The notes below the pieces were generated by a model. That model searched no databases, was not told the origin of the DNA, and saw only the letters and a program-made list of their open reading frames with translations. A stretch of DNA of 64,000 bases from Xylocopilactobacillus apicola (lineage in GTDB: Bacteria > Bacillota > Bacilli > Lactobacillales > Lactobacillaceae): NCBI RefSeq assembly GCF_033095985.1, contig NZ_AP026802.1, positions 1,240,001 through 1,304,000 of the forward strand. Reading direction: 5' to 3'. Made by a program: the position numbers and the translations under genes. Below, piece by piece: positions 44,257 through 53,919 of this stretch. Each line of letters starts with the position of its first letter. The first letter of the stretch is position 1.

Positions 44257-45486
44257 TTAAGAAATTAATTTCCAAGCCGTCGCAAATTCAGCTTCATTCA
44301 AAATTTTATTTGCAACTTCCTTGACCCGTTCAACTGTAAGTCGATCAACAATTTTCAAAGAGTTAATCGCATCTTCCAAATGGAATTTACCATCATTTTC
44401 TAAAGTTCCCAATTCCTCTACTGAATCAAAAGACTGAATGTATTTGCCAATAAAATTCTTCACCGTAATAGCAAACTTCTCTTCTGAAATTTGAATACTA
44501 TGCAGAGTTTCTTTGGTATTTTGAATAATTTTAGTCGGAAATTCGGTCAAACAGGAAAAGAAAATCACCGTAAAATTTTTTTCTACCATAAATTCATAAT
44601 AAAAATCATCATTAATAACTCCTTCATTGTACATTCGATGAAAAAATTGGCTCCTTTTTCCAAGCATATTTTCCAAAAACAAGGAAAAAATTAAAGAACT
44701 TTCATAATCCAAATTCAAATCGGGTAATGACCACCCATAAACTAATTTTGTTAAGCGATTCATCGGTGGTAAATCACAATCCAACGTTGGCTCGTAATAA
44801 TAACAAGAATTTTCCACTAACTGTTCTTTAGGAGTCACAAGCGGGATCGAATTTACTATTTCTAACAACCGATTAAGTGAAATAGGACCACAAACGTAAA
44901 GCACTGTATTCTCAGGCCGATAAAAATTATGATGAATTTCTTCCAATAAATCAACTGTTGATTGCTTAATAGTCTTTGTTGTCCCTAAAATATCATAACT
45001 AAGTGGAGTTTTCGGGAACAATTTCTTTAAAAGCTCGGTATAAAGATCAGAATCAGTATCATCCTCTGTTATTTTAATCTCAGACTCGATGATTTGGGTC
45101 TCTTTCTTAATTAATTCATCTGTAAAATACGGATCAAAAACTAATTTGAACAAATAGACTAAAGCCTGAGAAAAATCACCTCGTTGATTATTTAAAAACG
45201 GATAAAAGAAGTTAGTGCTGTTATAAGTAGTATAAGCATTAATTTCAATTCCCAACTGAGAAAAAAGGGAGTCAATCTCACAGTCTCTTTTATGAAATAA
45301 TAGATGCTCCATTAGATGTGCGGCCCCGGGAAACACTTCATTTTTGTAAACTTTTGAATCACTAGAACCAAAACCAACAATTAATTGAACGTTAAAAACC
45401 TGGAAATTGGGTTTTTCAATCAGCTTTACAGTTAGTCCGTTAGCTAATCTTTCAATTGAAACTTTATTTTCTGAGATTAAATCCAT
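44257..45486 (-). CDS. M16 family peptidase, catalytic subunit (YmfH-like)
   Basis: A 409-residue insulinase-fold protein. The inverted zinc motif H-L-M-E-H (HxxEH) is intact near residue 57-61, with a downstream Glu in the E-S-E-I-K segment. Paired with a non-catalytic homologue encoded immediately upstream (1-base overlap), as in YmfF/YmfH pairs. Bacterial M16 pairs process small peptides; the substrate in lactobacilli is unknown. Confidence 0.9.
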   Translation of the reverse strand: MDLISENKVSIERLANGLTVKLIEKPNFQVFNVQLIVGFGSSDSKVYKNEVFPGAAHLMEHLLFHKRDCEIDSLFSQLGIEINAYTTYNSTNFFYPFLNNQRGDFSQALVYLFKLVFDPYFTDELIKKETQIIESEIKITEDDTDSDLYTELLKKLFPKTPLSYDILGTTKTIKQSTVDLLEEIHHNFYRPENTVLYVCGPISLNRLLEIVNSIPLVTPKEQLVENSCYYYEPTLDCDLPPMNRLTKLVYGWSLPDLNLDYESSLIFSLFLENMLGKRSQFFHRMYNEGVINDDFYYEFMVEKNFTVIFFSCLTEFPTKIIQNTKETLHSIQISEEKFAITVKNFIGKYIQSFDSVEELGTLENDGKFHLEDAINSLKIVDRLTVERVKEVANKILNEAEFATAWKLIS

Positions 45487-46748
45487 TACTGCATCCCCTC
45501 ATACCACATTTTAACACCTGGTTGAACGTTTTGGACACATAGAGTTAAATCATCAGGATTAACTGCCTCAATTTCCTTAATTAACTGCGCATTTGAAAGA
45601 TAATTCGGAATAATAAATTTCATTTTTTGCTGCGAAATATCAAAAAATCTTCCATCATTTTGATACAAAAGTTGATTCACTAATGTTTTTTTAGCAATAT
45701 CTAAAGACTTTTGTGAATAATTCTGATTTTGAATTGCTTCAAAAAGTTGGCCAATTTCACGATCAACAATCTCAAAATCTAAAGAATTTAGGGTTGCATA
45801 AACAAAGAAAGAGTTTAGCCCAAAACTAAGGTGACTAAATGCTTCGTAAGAAAGATGTAAGTCCTCCCGAATTCTTTGAAATAAAAAAGATTCAGAATCG
45901 CCACCAAAAATCTGGTTAAACACCAGCCACGATGCATAATTTCCACTACGATACTTAGCATTCTCAGCTAAATAATATTGCTGTAAAAACAAGTGCTGTC
46001 TAAAAGTTCGACGATTTTCATAAAACATTTTTTGAGACTTATTTTTTTCCAAATAATAAATCGACGACGGCCTAACCTGATTTCTCGCAAAAAAACGATC
46101 AGCAAACTGATTAATGACTTTTCTTTCTTCTAAGGAAAGCGAATATCCATCGTAATAAATGTTAATGGCAGAGGTTTGAATCAAATTTTGCCAAAGATCA
46201 TAAACTTGATTCATATCAGCAGCATTTAACTGGGTAAATGTGCCACTTAAGGGCGAATTTAGCTTAGTTGAAGAAATATAACGCGGCAAGGCTTGATAAA
46301 AAACCAAAGTTTGCGGATCAGTTAATTCATCCCTTAACAAATTTTTACAATATTTTTTCTCATTATCAAATAGCAATGTAACCCGATCATTCTGATTGAA
46401 AATTAAATCATCTATAAATGAGACCAGATCGCTAAAACGGTACGACTTATCTTTTAACAGCGATGGATGAACAAAGCTGATCATCAAAGAAAAAGTAGAA
46501 TAATTACCAAAGAAATCATAATCAACGTTAAGGACCGCTCCGTAATGTTCCTCCAAAAAATCAATAATTTGCTGATGCATCTGAAATTTGGCCGAATGTT
46601 TCTTTAAAAGATCACTCAAAAGATTTAGACGGGCAAACAAATGCGCATCAGTCGGAAAAACAAAATCGACCTGAAATATTGCGGTGTTAAATTTATCTCG
46701 TTCATTAACATAAAGATCGACGCCTTTTTTAATTCTTATTGTTCTCAT
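45486..46748 (-). CDS. M16 family non-catalytic partner (YmfF-like)
   Basis: A 420-residue M16-fold protein that lacks HxxEH: the expected place reads L-S-D-L-L-K-K-H, so zinc cannot be bound. Otherwise it keeps the M16 pattern, with strands after G-A-V-L-N-V-D-Y. It probably forms a heterodimer with the catalytic YmfH-like subunit. Overlaps ftsK by 4 bases (ATGA). Confidence 0.88.
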   Translation of the reverse strand: MRTIRIKKGVDLYVNERDKFNTAIFQVDFVFPTDAHLFARLNLLSDLLKKHSAKFQMHQQIIDFLEEHYGAVLNVDYDFFGNYSTFSLMISFVHPSLLKDKSYRFSDLVSFIDDLIFNQNDRVTLLFDNEKKYCKNLLRDELTDPQTLVFYQALPRYISSTKLNSPLSGTFTQLNAADMNQVYDLWQNLIQTSAINIYYDGYSLSLEERKVINQFADRFFARNQVRPSSIYYLEKNKSQKMFYENRRTFRQHLFLQQYYLAENAKYRSGNYASWLVFNQIFGGDSESFLFQRIREDLHLSYEAFSHLSFGLNSFFVYATLNSLDFEIVDREIGQLFEAIQNQNYSQKSLDIAKKTLVNQLLYQNDGRFFDISQQKMKFIIPNYLSNAQLIKEIEAVNPDDLTLCVQNVQPGVKMWYEGMQ

Positions 46749-49039
46749 ACTTCTTCTTTTTCTGGATCCTGTTGTTTTAAGTTGTCATTTGGCGGCTCTA
46801 AATTAGTTTCAGACGAGTTTTCTTGCTTCTGATAACGATATCGATCAATTTTTAACAAAAATACCTCGCGGGATTTAGAGCCATTCATCGGACCGACAAA
46901 ACCTTGAGCTTCCATTTCATCAATTAACGAGGCCGCTCGGTTATAGCCAATTTTAAAATAACGTTGCAACATTGATGCACTTGCTGATTCCTTTTCATAA
47001 ACTAAATTTAAGGCGTCATCAAAAAGTTGATCTTCACTTTCATTAACTTTTTTGGTATCAGATAAATCATCAATTGATACATCAAAATTGTCGTCATAGT
47101 CAGGCTGTCCTTGACGTTTTACAAATTCGGTCACTGATTCAACATCTTCTGTAGCAATAAAAGCGCCCTGAACTCTTTGCGGACTTGTCGCACCGATCGG
47201 ATGGAATAACATATCGCCGTGCCCGACAAGTTTTTCTGCTCCATTAGTATCCAAAATGGTACGTGAATCCACTCCACTTGAAACTGCAAAAGCAATTCTC
47301 GACGGAATATTTGCCTTAATAAGTCCTGTAATTACATCAACTGACGGTCTTTGAGTCGCAATAATCATGTGAATCCCGGCTGCTCGAGCCAACTGAGCAA
47401 GTCTAATAACAGCTTGTTCAACTTCAGAACCAGCAACCATCATTAAATCGGATAACTCGTCAATAACAATCAAAATATACGGCAAAATTTTCATTTCGTC
47501 ATCCGACTTAAGAATGTTTTTATTGTATTCACTAATATTTCTTGTGCCAGTTTGTTTAAAAAGTTCATAGCGATGATCCATCTCAGCGACCGCCTGATTA
47601 AGAGCCCCCGCAGCTTTTTTGGGATCAGTAACGACGGGGGTTAAAAGATGAGGAATATCATTATAAATGTTGAGCTCAACTTTTTTAGGATCAACCAAAA
47701 TCATTTGAACTTGATCCGGCCGTGCCATCATTAAAACACTCACCAAAATCTCATTAATCGAAACTGATTTACCAGAACCTGTGGAACCAGCAATTAGAAG
47801 GTGCGGCATTTTGACCAAGTTCATCGTTACAACATTCCCATTAATATCACGGCCTAAAGGAACTTCTAAAATATTTTGTTCGTTTTGAATTTGAGAAAAC
47901 TCGTTCCAAACATCGCGAAAATAAACTGGCGTCGGATTAGCATTGGGTACCTCAATTCCAATTCGTGATTTACCGGCAATTGGCGCTTCAATCCGAATAT
48001 CTCGATTAGCAAGCGCTAAAGCTAAATTATCACTCAGGCCTAAAATTCGACTAATTTTCACCCCATGAGGTGGTTCGATCTCAATTTGAGTTACTGAACT
48101 TCCCACACTTGCACCAGTTACCTGAACCTCAATATTGAAATCCCTAAAAGTATTAACAATTTTTTCTTCAACATCTTTTAATTCTTCTCGATTCAAACCA
48201 TTTTTAACTTGAACCGTCGGTTTAAGCTCAGATACTGTCGGCAGCTCATAATCGGGATAATCCTGGCTCAGATAATCTTGATTGAATAAATCTGTATTTT
48301 CATCTTCTTCATCGGGTTTTTCAGCAGGCTCATCGAAAGACAATGGTTCAGATTCAGCCAAAGGTTCAGAATCAAACAAGTCGGGAACAATTTCTTTAAC
48401 GGCAGGTTTAGGTTTCTTTTCTTTAGTAACATTTTTCGGCGCATCTGTTGAGTGGTCGAATAAATCATAAAAATATTTACCTAAAAGGTTCACAAAATTA
48501 ACCAGTGATTGAAAAGGGATTTCTAAAATTATCATGCTGCCCCAAATTAACAACATAATCGATATTATGTAGGTCCCAACTAAAGAAAAGACACGATAAG
48601 TCGCACTATAAATGGCCGAACCAATTAGCCCATTAAAAGCAGTTGATTTTATAAACCCATGAGTTAAATCAAATGAAACGTGGTCGACAGTAATTTTGAT
48701 AAAATTCTCAGACACCTGTTTCAAAGGAAAAAGAATTGCCCCAAATAGTTGCATAAATCCAACAAAACAAATTAATCCGCCAATTTTTTTCTTAAAACTT
48801 ATTGCTGGCATCTTTCCCATTGCAAAAAGATAGGCCCCTAAAATTGCAACGAAAATGTCCAACAATATAAAAAGATCTCCGACAAAAAAACGAGCAATAT
48901 TTGCCCAAAAAATGCCAAATAAACCTGTCAAACCTTGAGTTAATCCAAAAACTCCCATTAGGATTAAAACTAAGCCAATCACATTGATCGTATAATTTTT
49001 TTTGCTTTGAGCTTTTTTCTTCGTAACTTTCCTAGCCAT
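46745..49039 (-). CDS. ftsK: DNA translocase FtsK/SpoIIIE
   Basis: A 764-residue septal DNA pump for chromosome segregation: four N-terminal helices (about 20-185), an acidic/Pro linker (about 205-270), the RecA-like motor with A-G-S-T-G-S-G-K-S and L-I-V-I-D-E-L-S-D-L-M, and a C-terminal gamma winged helix (last about 70 residues) that reads oriented KOPS/SRS-like sequences. It heads the string ftsK-ymfF-ymfH-rodZ-pgsA, as in many Firmicutes. Confidence 0.96.
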   Translation of the reverse strand: MARKVTKKKAQSKKNYTINVIGLVLILMGVFGLTQGLTGLFGIFWANIARFFVGDLFILLDIFVAILGAYLFAMGKMPAISFKKKIGGLICFVGFMQLFGAILFPLKQVSENFIKITVDHVSFDLTHGFIKSTAFNGLIGSAIYSATYRVFSLVGTYIISIMLLIWGSMIILEIPFQSLVNFVNLLGKYFYDLFDHSTDAPKNVTKEKKPKPAVKEIVPDLFDSEPLAESEPLSFDEPAEKPDEEDENTDLFNQDYLSQDYPDYELPTVSELKPTVQVKNGLNREELKDVEEKIVNTFRDFNIEVQVTGASVGSSVTQIEIEPPHGVKISRILGLSDNLALALANRDIRIEAPIAGKSRIGIEVPNANPTPVYFRDVWNEFSQIQNEQNILEVPLGRDINGNVVTMNLVKMPHLLIAGSTGSGKSVSINEILVSVLMMARPDQVQMILVDPKKVELNIYNDIPHLLTPVVTDPKKAAGALNQAVAEMDHRYELFKQTGTRNISEYNKNILKSDDEMKILPYILIVIDELSDLMMVAGSEVEQAVIRLAQLARAAGIHMIIATQRPSVDVITGLIKANIPSRIAFAVSSGVDSRTILDTNGAEKLVGHGDMLFHPIGATSPQRVQGAFIATEDVESVTEFVKRQGQPDYDDNFDVSIDDLSDTKKVNESEDQLFDDALNLVYEKESASASMLQRYFKIGYNRAASLIDEMEAQGFVGPMNGSKSREVFLLKIDRYRYQKQENSSETNLEPPNDNLKQQDPEKEEV

Positions 49040-49059
49040 AATCCTTCTTCATCCGTAAT

Positions 49060-49097
49060 AAAAAAACTCCTTTTTTCGATCTATTCGAATTGGGAGT
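49060..49097 (-). terminator. Terminator after the DUF1149 gene
   Basis: Minus strand ACTCC...GGAGT outer stem with an inner TTCGA/TCGAA stem, followed by seven T. It overlaps the last codons of the DUF1149 gene. Confidence 0.78.
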
Positions 49098-49521
49098 CTT
49101 CCAAATTATCGATATCTTCTGATTTTTCCTCTTTTGGAACAAAATTTAAGTTAACTGATCGATCTAAGGCCAAAGTCGTTACCTCATAGGTCAAAGTCTC
49201 GATCAATTCGATAATCGGACGGGACATTTTCTTAACTGCTTCTGGTGGCAGTTCACTTTCACTACCATCAAATCCGTCAATAACAACAACCTGGGCCATA
49301 ATACCCGAAATTGCAAAATGCTCTTGCGGTGGAATAAAATCAAACGGGATAATAACTTTCATGGCGCAGCCGTCTTGAGTTACATTCAGCTGAGATTGAG
49401 CAATTTCCTCAGCAGTTAATTTTTGTAATTGAACACCGATGCCGGTGGTTTCACTTTCGTTGCGGGTTGATACATCATAATGGAAAGCTTGAACATCGAT
49501 TGGTTGTCTTTTAAAATGCAT
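49081..49521 (-). CDS. DUF1149 family protein (SecB-like fold)
   Basis: A 146-residue soluble protein with a DUF1149 pattern: Q-x-F-H-Y-D at the start, V-I-I-P-F-D-F-I-P, F-x-I-S-G-x-x-A-Q-V, and an E-x-L-T-Y-E-V-T helix, followed by an acidic tail. The family has a SecB-like fold, possibly a chaperone; function untested. Last gene of the PTS-IIA/AI-2E/trmL run. Confidence 0.8.
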   Translation of the reverse strand: MHFKRQPIDVQAFHYDVSTRNESETTGIGVQLQKLTAEEIAQSQLNVTQDGCAMKVIIPFDFIPPQEHFAISGIMAQVVVIDGFDGSESELPPEAVKKMSRPIIELIETLTYEVTTLALDRSVNLNFVPKEEKSEDIDNLEDSQFE

Positions 49522-49536
49522 TTTTTACTCCATTCT

Positions 49537-50043
49537 TTATTTAAGTTTATCATGCTGGTATTGGTGATTTAATTCAAGACCAGAAAAGTTTTGTTGCCGC
49601 AAAGCTTCAAACAGCACGATAGCAACACTATTAGCCAAATTTAAAGATCTGATTTGTTCTGTCATCGGAATTCGAAGACATTTCTCCTCATTTTCTCGCA
49701 AGAAATTTTCAGGTAAACCTTTTGTTTCTCGCCCAAACATTAAATAATTATCTGCATCAACGGGATAATCAACCTCAGTATAAACCTGATTTGAAAACTT
49801 GGTTATTAAAAATAGCCGTGCGCTCTTGGGCAGATCAGCCATAAAGTCATCCAGTGAGTCATGAAACACGATTTGAACATGATCCCAATAGTCAAGACCT
49901 GCTCGTTTAACCTTTTTCTCAGTTAACGAGAATCCCAAAGGCCGAATTAAATGCAGATATGCACCCGTACCAGCACAAGTTCGTGCAATGTTACCTGTAT
50001 TGGCCGGAATTTCTGGTGCAAATAAAACTACATGATTAGTCAA
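49537..50043 (-). CDS. trmL: tRNA (cytidine(34)-2'-O)-methyltransferase
   Basis: A 168-residue SPOUT methyltransferase that 2'-O-methylates the wobble base of tRNA-Leu. Motifs: E-I-P-A-N-T-G-N-I-A-R-T (motif 1), F-G-R-E-T-K-G-L-P-E (motif 2) and I-P-M...R-S-L-N-L-A-N-S-V-A-I (motif 3 knot). It overlaps the AI-2E gene by 8 bases. Confidence 0.95.
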   Translation of the reverse strand: MTNHVVLFAPEIPANTGNIARTCAGTGAYLHLIRPLGFSLTEKKVKRAGLDYWDHVQIVFHDSLDDFMADLPKSARLFLITKFSNQVYTEVDYPVDADNYLMFGRETKGLPENFLRENEEKCLRIPMTEQIRSLNLANSVAIVLFEALRQQNFSGLELNHQYQHDKLK

Positions 50044-51202
50044 TTTTTTCTTCCTCTACGATCAAATTTTCTTCATAAGCACCCGTGCGCATCTTATACC
50101 AATTAAAGACCCTTCCAACAATAATCTTAATAACAGCATAAATCGGAATCCCAAAAATAACTCCAAACAGGCCAAAAAGATTTCCTGCTGTAAGCAAAAC
50201 GAGCAAAGTTGTAACAGGATGCATCTTCATATTAGCGCTCATAACCAAAGGAGAAATCAATTGACTTTCTAATAACCATTCGATTACGAAAACTAGGAGC
50301 ACTTTGACTACCATCATAGGCGAAATAAACAGTGCAACAATGATTGTTGGAATTTCGGATAACCAAGAGCCGAAAAATGGAATTACATTAAAAACTCCCG
50401 CTAAAATTCCTAAAAGCAAACCGTATTTCAAACCAATTATCCAATAGCCAATAATGAAAATAATTGCCACACAAAATGCGACAATCAACTGTCCTCTGAC
50501 ATAAAATGCAACTTGCTGGTTAATGTCTTCTAGTAACTTAACCCCGCTTTGCCGATACCTTACAGGAATTAAATTTCCAATAGACGTCTTTAATTTTCTT
50601 CCATCCTTTAACATAAAGAAAAGCAAAAAAGGTACTGTCACAATATTTACAACGGCTGTGGCAAGCTTACCAACAATCCCAGTCACATTTTTCAAAAGTC
50701 CTTGCACAAAATGAGCAATTTGTGTTGACGATGATTTAAAGTAATTGACAACATAATTATAAAAATTATCAGAAATTCCCTTAACTGTATGCGTATCAAA
50801 TTTATCAGTAAGCCAACTAATCAACACCTGATAGTAATGAGGAATACTCGTTGCTAAAGTTACAACTTGATTAATTATGATCGGAAAAACATAAAACGTC
50901 AGAAAAATAAGAAACAAAAAAATTAAAATAAAAAGGCCAGCAATCGTGATAACTCTTTTAATATGAAACTTTTTCTCTAGAAAATCGATTAATGGATTAA
51001 AAAGATAAAAGAGCAGGCCAGAAATCAAAACCGGAATAAAAATTGCTAGAACGAACTGCCGGACGGGATTAAAAATCCCGCGGATTTGAATTAATAAGAA
51101 GATCGCTAAAAAAATTAAAACGATATTCAAAATAAAAATCGTAACTTTATTATTTAAAAATCGCCGGTAAAACCAGCTCGTTTTTTCTTTAGCTTTTTGC
51201 AT
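50036..51202 (-). CDS. AI-2E (UPF0118) family membrane protein
   Basis: A 388-residue protein with about eight hydrophobic segments, including two at the N-terminus and the conserved P-F-L-L-F-F-M-L-K-D-G and F-N-V-I-P-F-F-G region. Family members have been linked to autoinducer-2 export or Na+/H+ antiport; neither can be read here. Its start lies within the 3' end of the IIA-like gene (14-base overlap). Confidence 0.88.
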   Translation of the reverse strand: MQKAKEKTSWFYRRFLNNKVTIFILNIVLIFLAIFLLIQIRGIFNPVRQFVLAIFIPVLISGLLFYLFNPLIDFLEKKFHIKRVITIAGLFILIFLFLIFLTFYVFPIIINQVVTLATSIPHYYQVLISWLTDKFDTHTVKGISDNFYNYVVNYFKSSSTQIAHFVQGLLKNVTGIVGKLATAVVNIVTVPFLLFFMLKDGRKLKTSIGNLIPVRYRQSGVKLLEDINQQVAFYVRGQLIVAFCVAIIFIIGYWIIGLKYGLLLGILAGVFNVIPFFGSWLSEIPTIIVALFISPMMVVKVLLVFVIEWLLESQLISPLVMSANMKMHPVTTLLVLLTAGNLFGLFGVIFGIPIYAVIKIIVGRVFNWYKMRTGAYEENLIVEEEKID

Positions 51203-51557
51203 AAGTAATAATGGTTCCTAACGATATATCAGCTGGATCCATCTCTCCATCGAGATAAACCGCACTAGCCAAATGATTATCTGTGGTATTAAAAATTAAA
51301 TTAACGTGTCCAATCGAACGCATATTTTCTTGCGTCATTCTTCCTACATAATTCACTAAATACTTTTTGCTACCAATCAAAATCGAATCACCAGCTTCTA
51401 TGGTAAATTTTTTTTGCGTCGATGGATCAATAAATTCCTGTCCAAGAGAAACTTCTGCAATTTCGTCAGTTACTGCAGTGCCAAACAAGACAATCATTTG
51501 ATCTTCAGCTTTCAAAGCATCAGACCCAATTCGAGTAATTTTGGTTTTAAATTCCAA
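51189..51557 (-). CDS. PTS glucitol/sorbitol IIA-like protein without the phospho-His
   Basis: A 122-residue SrlB/GutA-fold protein (I-T-R-I-G near the start, V-G-x-x-x-x-E-N-M-R-x-I-G-H-V-N-L-x-F, L-G-T-I-I-T-Y end). In E. coli SrlB the phosphorylated His43 lies in C-F-I-H-C-H. The aligned segment here is A-E-V-S-L-G-Q, so the His is Ser (near residue 37). No IIB or IIC gene is near. It is likely a non-transport, possibly regulatory relative. It overlaps the AI-2E gene. Confidence 0.82.
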   Translation of the reverse strand: MEFKTKITRIGSDALKAEDQMIVLFGTAVTDEIAEVSLGQEFIDPSTQKKFTIEAGDSILIGSKKYLVNYVGRMTQENMRSIGHVNLIFNTTDNHLASAVYLDGEMDPADISLGTIITYAKS

Positions 51558-51609
51558 GATTTCTAACTCCTATAATAAACTGTTAAATACAATTGTAGCA
51601 GATTTCCTT

Positions 51610-52815
51610 TTAATCTTGAGGCTTAATTATCTTTTTTTGGGTAAATAAATTTATGACCAAATTGATTAAAACTAAAACTGCACCTGCTGCAAAAATTCCA
51701 CGATAATCAAAGACGCCAGAAATTAGCGAACCAAGTAGTGGTCCGACCATGGCTCCAATTGACATAAAGCTTTGATTATAAGCAAATATTCGACTAACTT
51801 GGGCTTGTGAAGAATTGCGAGTCAAAAGAGAATTCACCGACGGAAGCATTGTTGCATCGCTAATTCCAATTAAAAATCTCATTAAAATCAACAAACTAAT
51901 GCTTCCAACAAAACTAGTTGCTAATTGAACGAAAAACGCAAAGACAAAACCAGAAATTAACATTTTTTCTGAACCAAATCGATCACCTAAGCGACCGAAT
52001 AAAGGTGCAGTTAAAGCCGTCGCGATCCCGGGAGCAGCCGATACAATTCCTGCCATCAAAGCTATTTTACCTTGGTTGTTCATCAGTTCTTTTACATAAA
52101 GAGAGACGATCGGATTAATGGAAAGATTGACCATTTGAATAATCATAGTTGTGATAAAAAGTCCGAAAATTAAATTGCGATTAGGAAGCTGAGCAAAAAA
52201 AACATGTGCCGAAGGTAGAGTTTCTTTTTCTTGAGGATGAAAGTCTTCCTTAATGGCAAATATTGTCATTAAGAAGACCAAAAACAAGCCAAATCCCGTT
52301 ACAAAGAAAGTGTCTCGCAAACTAAAAATCGAAGCAAAGACTCCTCCTAAAAGCGGACCAAGAAAGCTGCCCGAAGTAGATCCTGTTACAATAATTCCCA
52401 TTGCACGACCGACCGTTTTCTTTGGAGTATTAGCAGCAATTAGAGCATTTGCATTGCTTACATAACCTCCGAAAAAACCCTGAAAAAGTCGCAAAACGAT
52501 CATTTCCCAAATATTAGTGGCAAATCCCATCAAAGTAAAAGCGATAAACATGCCTAATGCCGCTCTAATCAACATTAAGCGCCGTCCAGAACGATCAGCA
52601 AGTTTACCCCAAAAAGGAGCAGAAATTGCCATTGCAAAAAAAGATGCCGCGTAAGCTACCGCACTATAAAAGCCCAGCGCACTTTTTGAATAATGCCCAA
52701 ATGATGAAATATAAAGTGATAAAAACGGAGTAACCTCACTAAGGCTCATCGATACCATGAATACTCCAATAGTAAGAAATATTAAATTACGCCGAGACTG
52801 ACTTTCATCTGTCAA
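51610..52815 (-). CDS. MFS transporter (drug-efflux-like, DHA1)
   Basis: A 401-residue, 12-helix major facilitator. The loop 2-3 motif G-K-L-A-D-R-S-G-R-R appears in the first half and G-R-L-G-D-R-F-G in the second. Helix-5 glycines (S-G-S-F-L-G-P-L-L-G-G) match antiporter motif C, so efflux is likely. It follows an AEC gene with a 16-base gap. Substrate unknown. Confidence 0.85.
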   Translation of the reverse strand: MTDESQSRRNLIFLTIGVFMVSMSLSEVTPFLSLYISSFGHYSKSALGFYSAVAYAASFFAMAISAPFWGKLADRSGRRLMLIRAALGMFIAFTLMGFATNIWEMIVLRLFQGFFGGYVSNANALIAANTPKKTVGRAMGIIVTGSTSGSFLGPLLGGVFASIFSLRDTFFVTGFGLFLVFLMTIFAIKEDFHPQEKETLPSAHVFFAQLPNRNLIFGLFITTMIIQMVNLSINPIVSLYVKELMNNQGKIALMAGIVSAAPGIATALTAPLFGRLGDRFGSEKMLISGFVFAFFVQLATSFVGSISLLILMRFLIGISDATMLPSVNSLLTRNSSQAQVSRIFAYNQSFMSIGAMVGPLLGSLISGVFDYRGIFAAGAVLVLINLVINLFTQKKIIKPQD

Positions 52816-52831
52816 AAGAATTTCTCCTTAC

Positions 52832-53788
52832 TTAAATTAGTTGCACCAATGCCATAAGAATTGGAATAACAATTAAGGACAAAAGAGTCGATTCCGCCAC
52901 CATAATTGAGGCAAAATCAGCATCTGCTCCATAAATGTTAGCAACAATTGGCGCATTCGTCATGACTGGCATGGCTGATTGAATAATAAAAATTTGTTTA
53001 ACCAAAACTGGTAAATTTGTAAACAATAACATGATTGCCATAAATAGTGGCGCAAAGAAAAACCTTCCTGCCAAAATTCCCAGGCTACTGCGTTCAATTT
53101 TAATTTGTTTAAAACCAATTCCAGCAATTGAAATTCCGATAAAAATCATCGACAAAGGAATTGTTAACCCACCCAAATAAACTAAATCTTTGTATAGAAA
53201 AGGTACGTAATTAAAAATATTGAATGGTAAGATAACTAATATTATAGCAATCATGAAACCTACTAAAGGGGGAGAAAAAATTCGACCAATTAACTCTTTA
53301 CAAGTTAATTTACGGCAAATTTGACCGTCTTTTTGAATTAGCCAAACTCCTAAAGTCCAAAAGATAGTTGTGTTAGCAATATAATAAACCAAGACAAATG
53401 GTAGACTTTTATCACCAAACAAAGCAATATTAACCGGTAAGCCAATAAAGACAGTGTTAGAGTTAAAAAACATTGAAGAGAAAATGCCTTGGTGGTGCTT
53501 GGGAATTCTCAATAAACGAACAATGACCAAAGAAAACCCAAATAAAATAATCATCGATATGAACGGAAAAACAATCATCGGTAGATCTCGCTGCAATTTA
53601 TCTAATGTAAACTGATTGGTGATTGTCGCAATCATGTAACACGGCAAAGCAATATTTGTTACAATTCGGGAAATTGTTTTGGTGAAATTACGATCAAACC
53701 AACCCTTTTTTGCAAAGAAATAACCGACTCCGATCATTACAATAACTACCAGGATTCCCTGAATTGCCCGAAAAAAAACTGCTAACAT
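52832..53788 (-). CDS. AEC family transporter (auxin-efflux/malate-permease type)
   Basis: A 318-residue, about 10-helix carrier in two five-helix halves, with the N-P-x broken-helix-like N-S-N-T-V-F-I-G-L-P-V-N motif and a second M-T-N-A-P-I-V-A segment. Lactobacillar relatives move malate or other organic acids; substrate not readable. Together with the MFS gene it forms a short transporter operon. Confidence 0.88.
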   Translation of the reverse strand: MLAVFFRAIQGILVVIVMIGVGYFFAKKGWFDRNFTKTISRIVTNIALPCYMIATITNQFTLDKLQRDLPMIVFPFISMIILFGFSLVIVRLLRIPKHHQGIFSSMFFNSNTVFIGLPVNIALFGDKSLPFVLVYYIANTTIFWTLGVWLIQKDGQICRKLTCKELIGRIFSPPLVGFMIAIILVILPFNIFNYVPFLYKDLVYLGGLTIPLSMIFIGISIAGIGFKQIKIERSSLGILAGRFFFAPLFMAIMLLFTNLPVLVKQIFIIQSAMPVMTNAPIVANIYGADADFASIMVAESTLLSLIVIPILMALVQLI

Positions 53789-53859
53789 CTTTTAACTCCC
53801 TCTAAAAGTTTAACAGTATTTAATCTTAGCACAATTTCAAATTTTATGTATTTTTAATC

Positions 53860-53890
53860 AAAAAATCTTCAGATTTTTTACCTGAAGATT
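53860..53890 (-). terminator. Terminator of alaS
   Basis: Minus strand AATCTTCAG / CTGAAGATT perfect 9-bp stem with a 9-base loop and T-run, 30 bases after alaS. It is followed by the AEC gene, not by ireB. Confidence 0.88.
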
Positions 53891-53919
53891 AATTAAAGGC
53901 TTAGATAGTTGTATAAACA

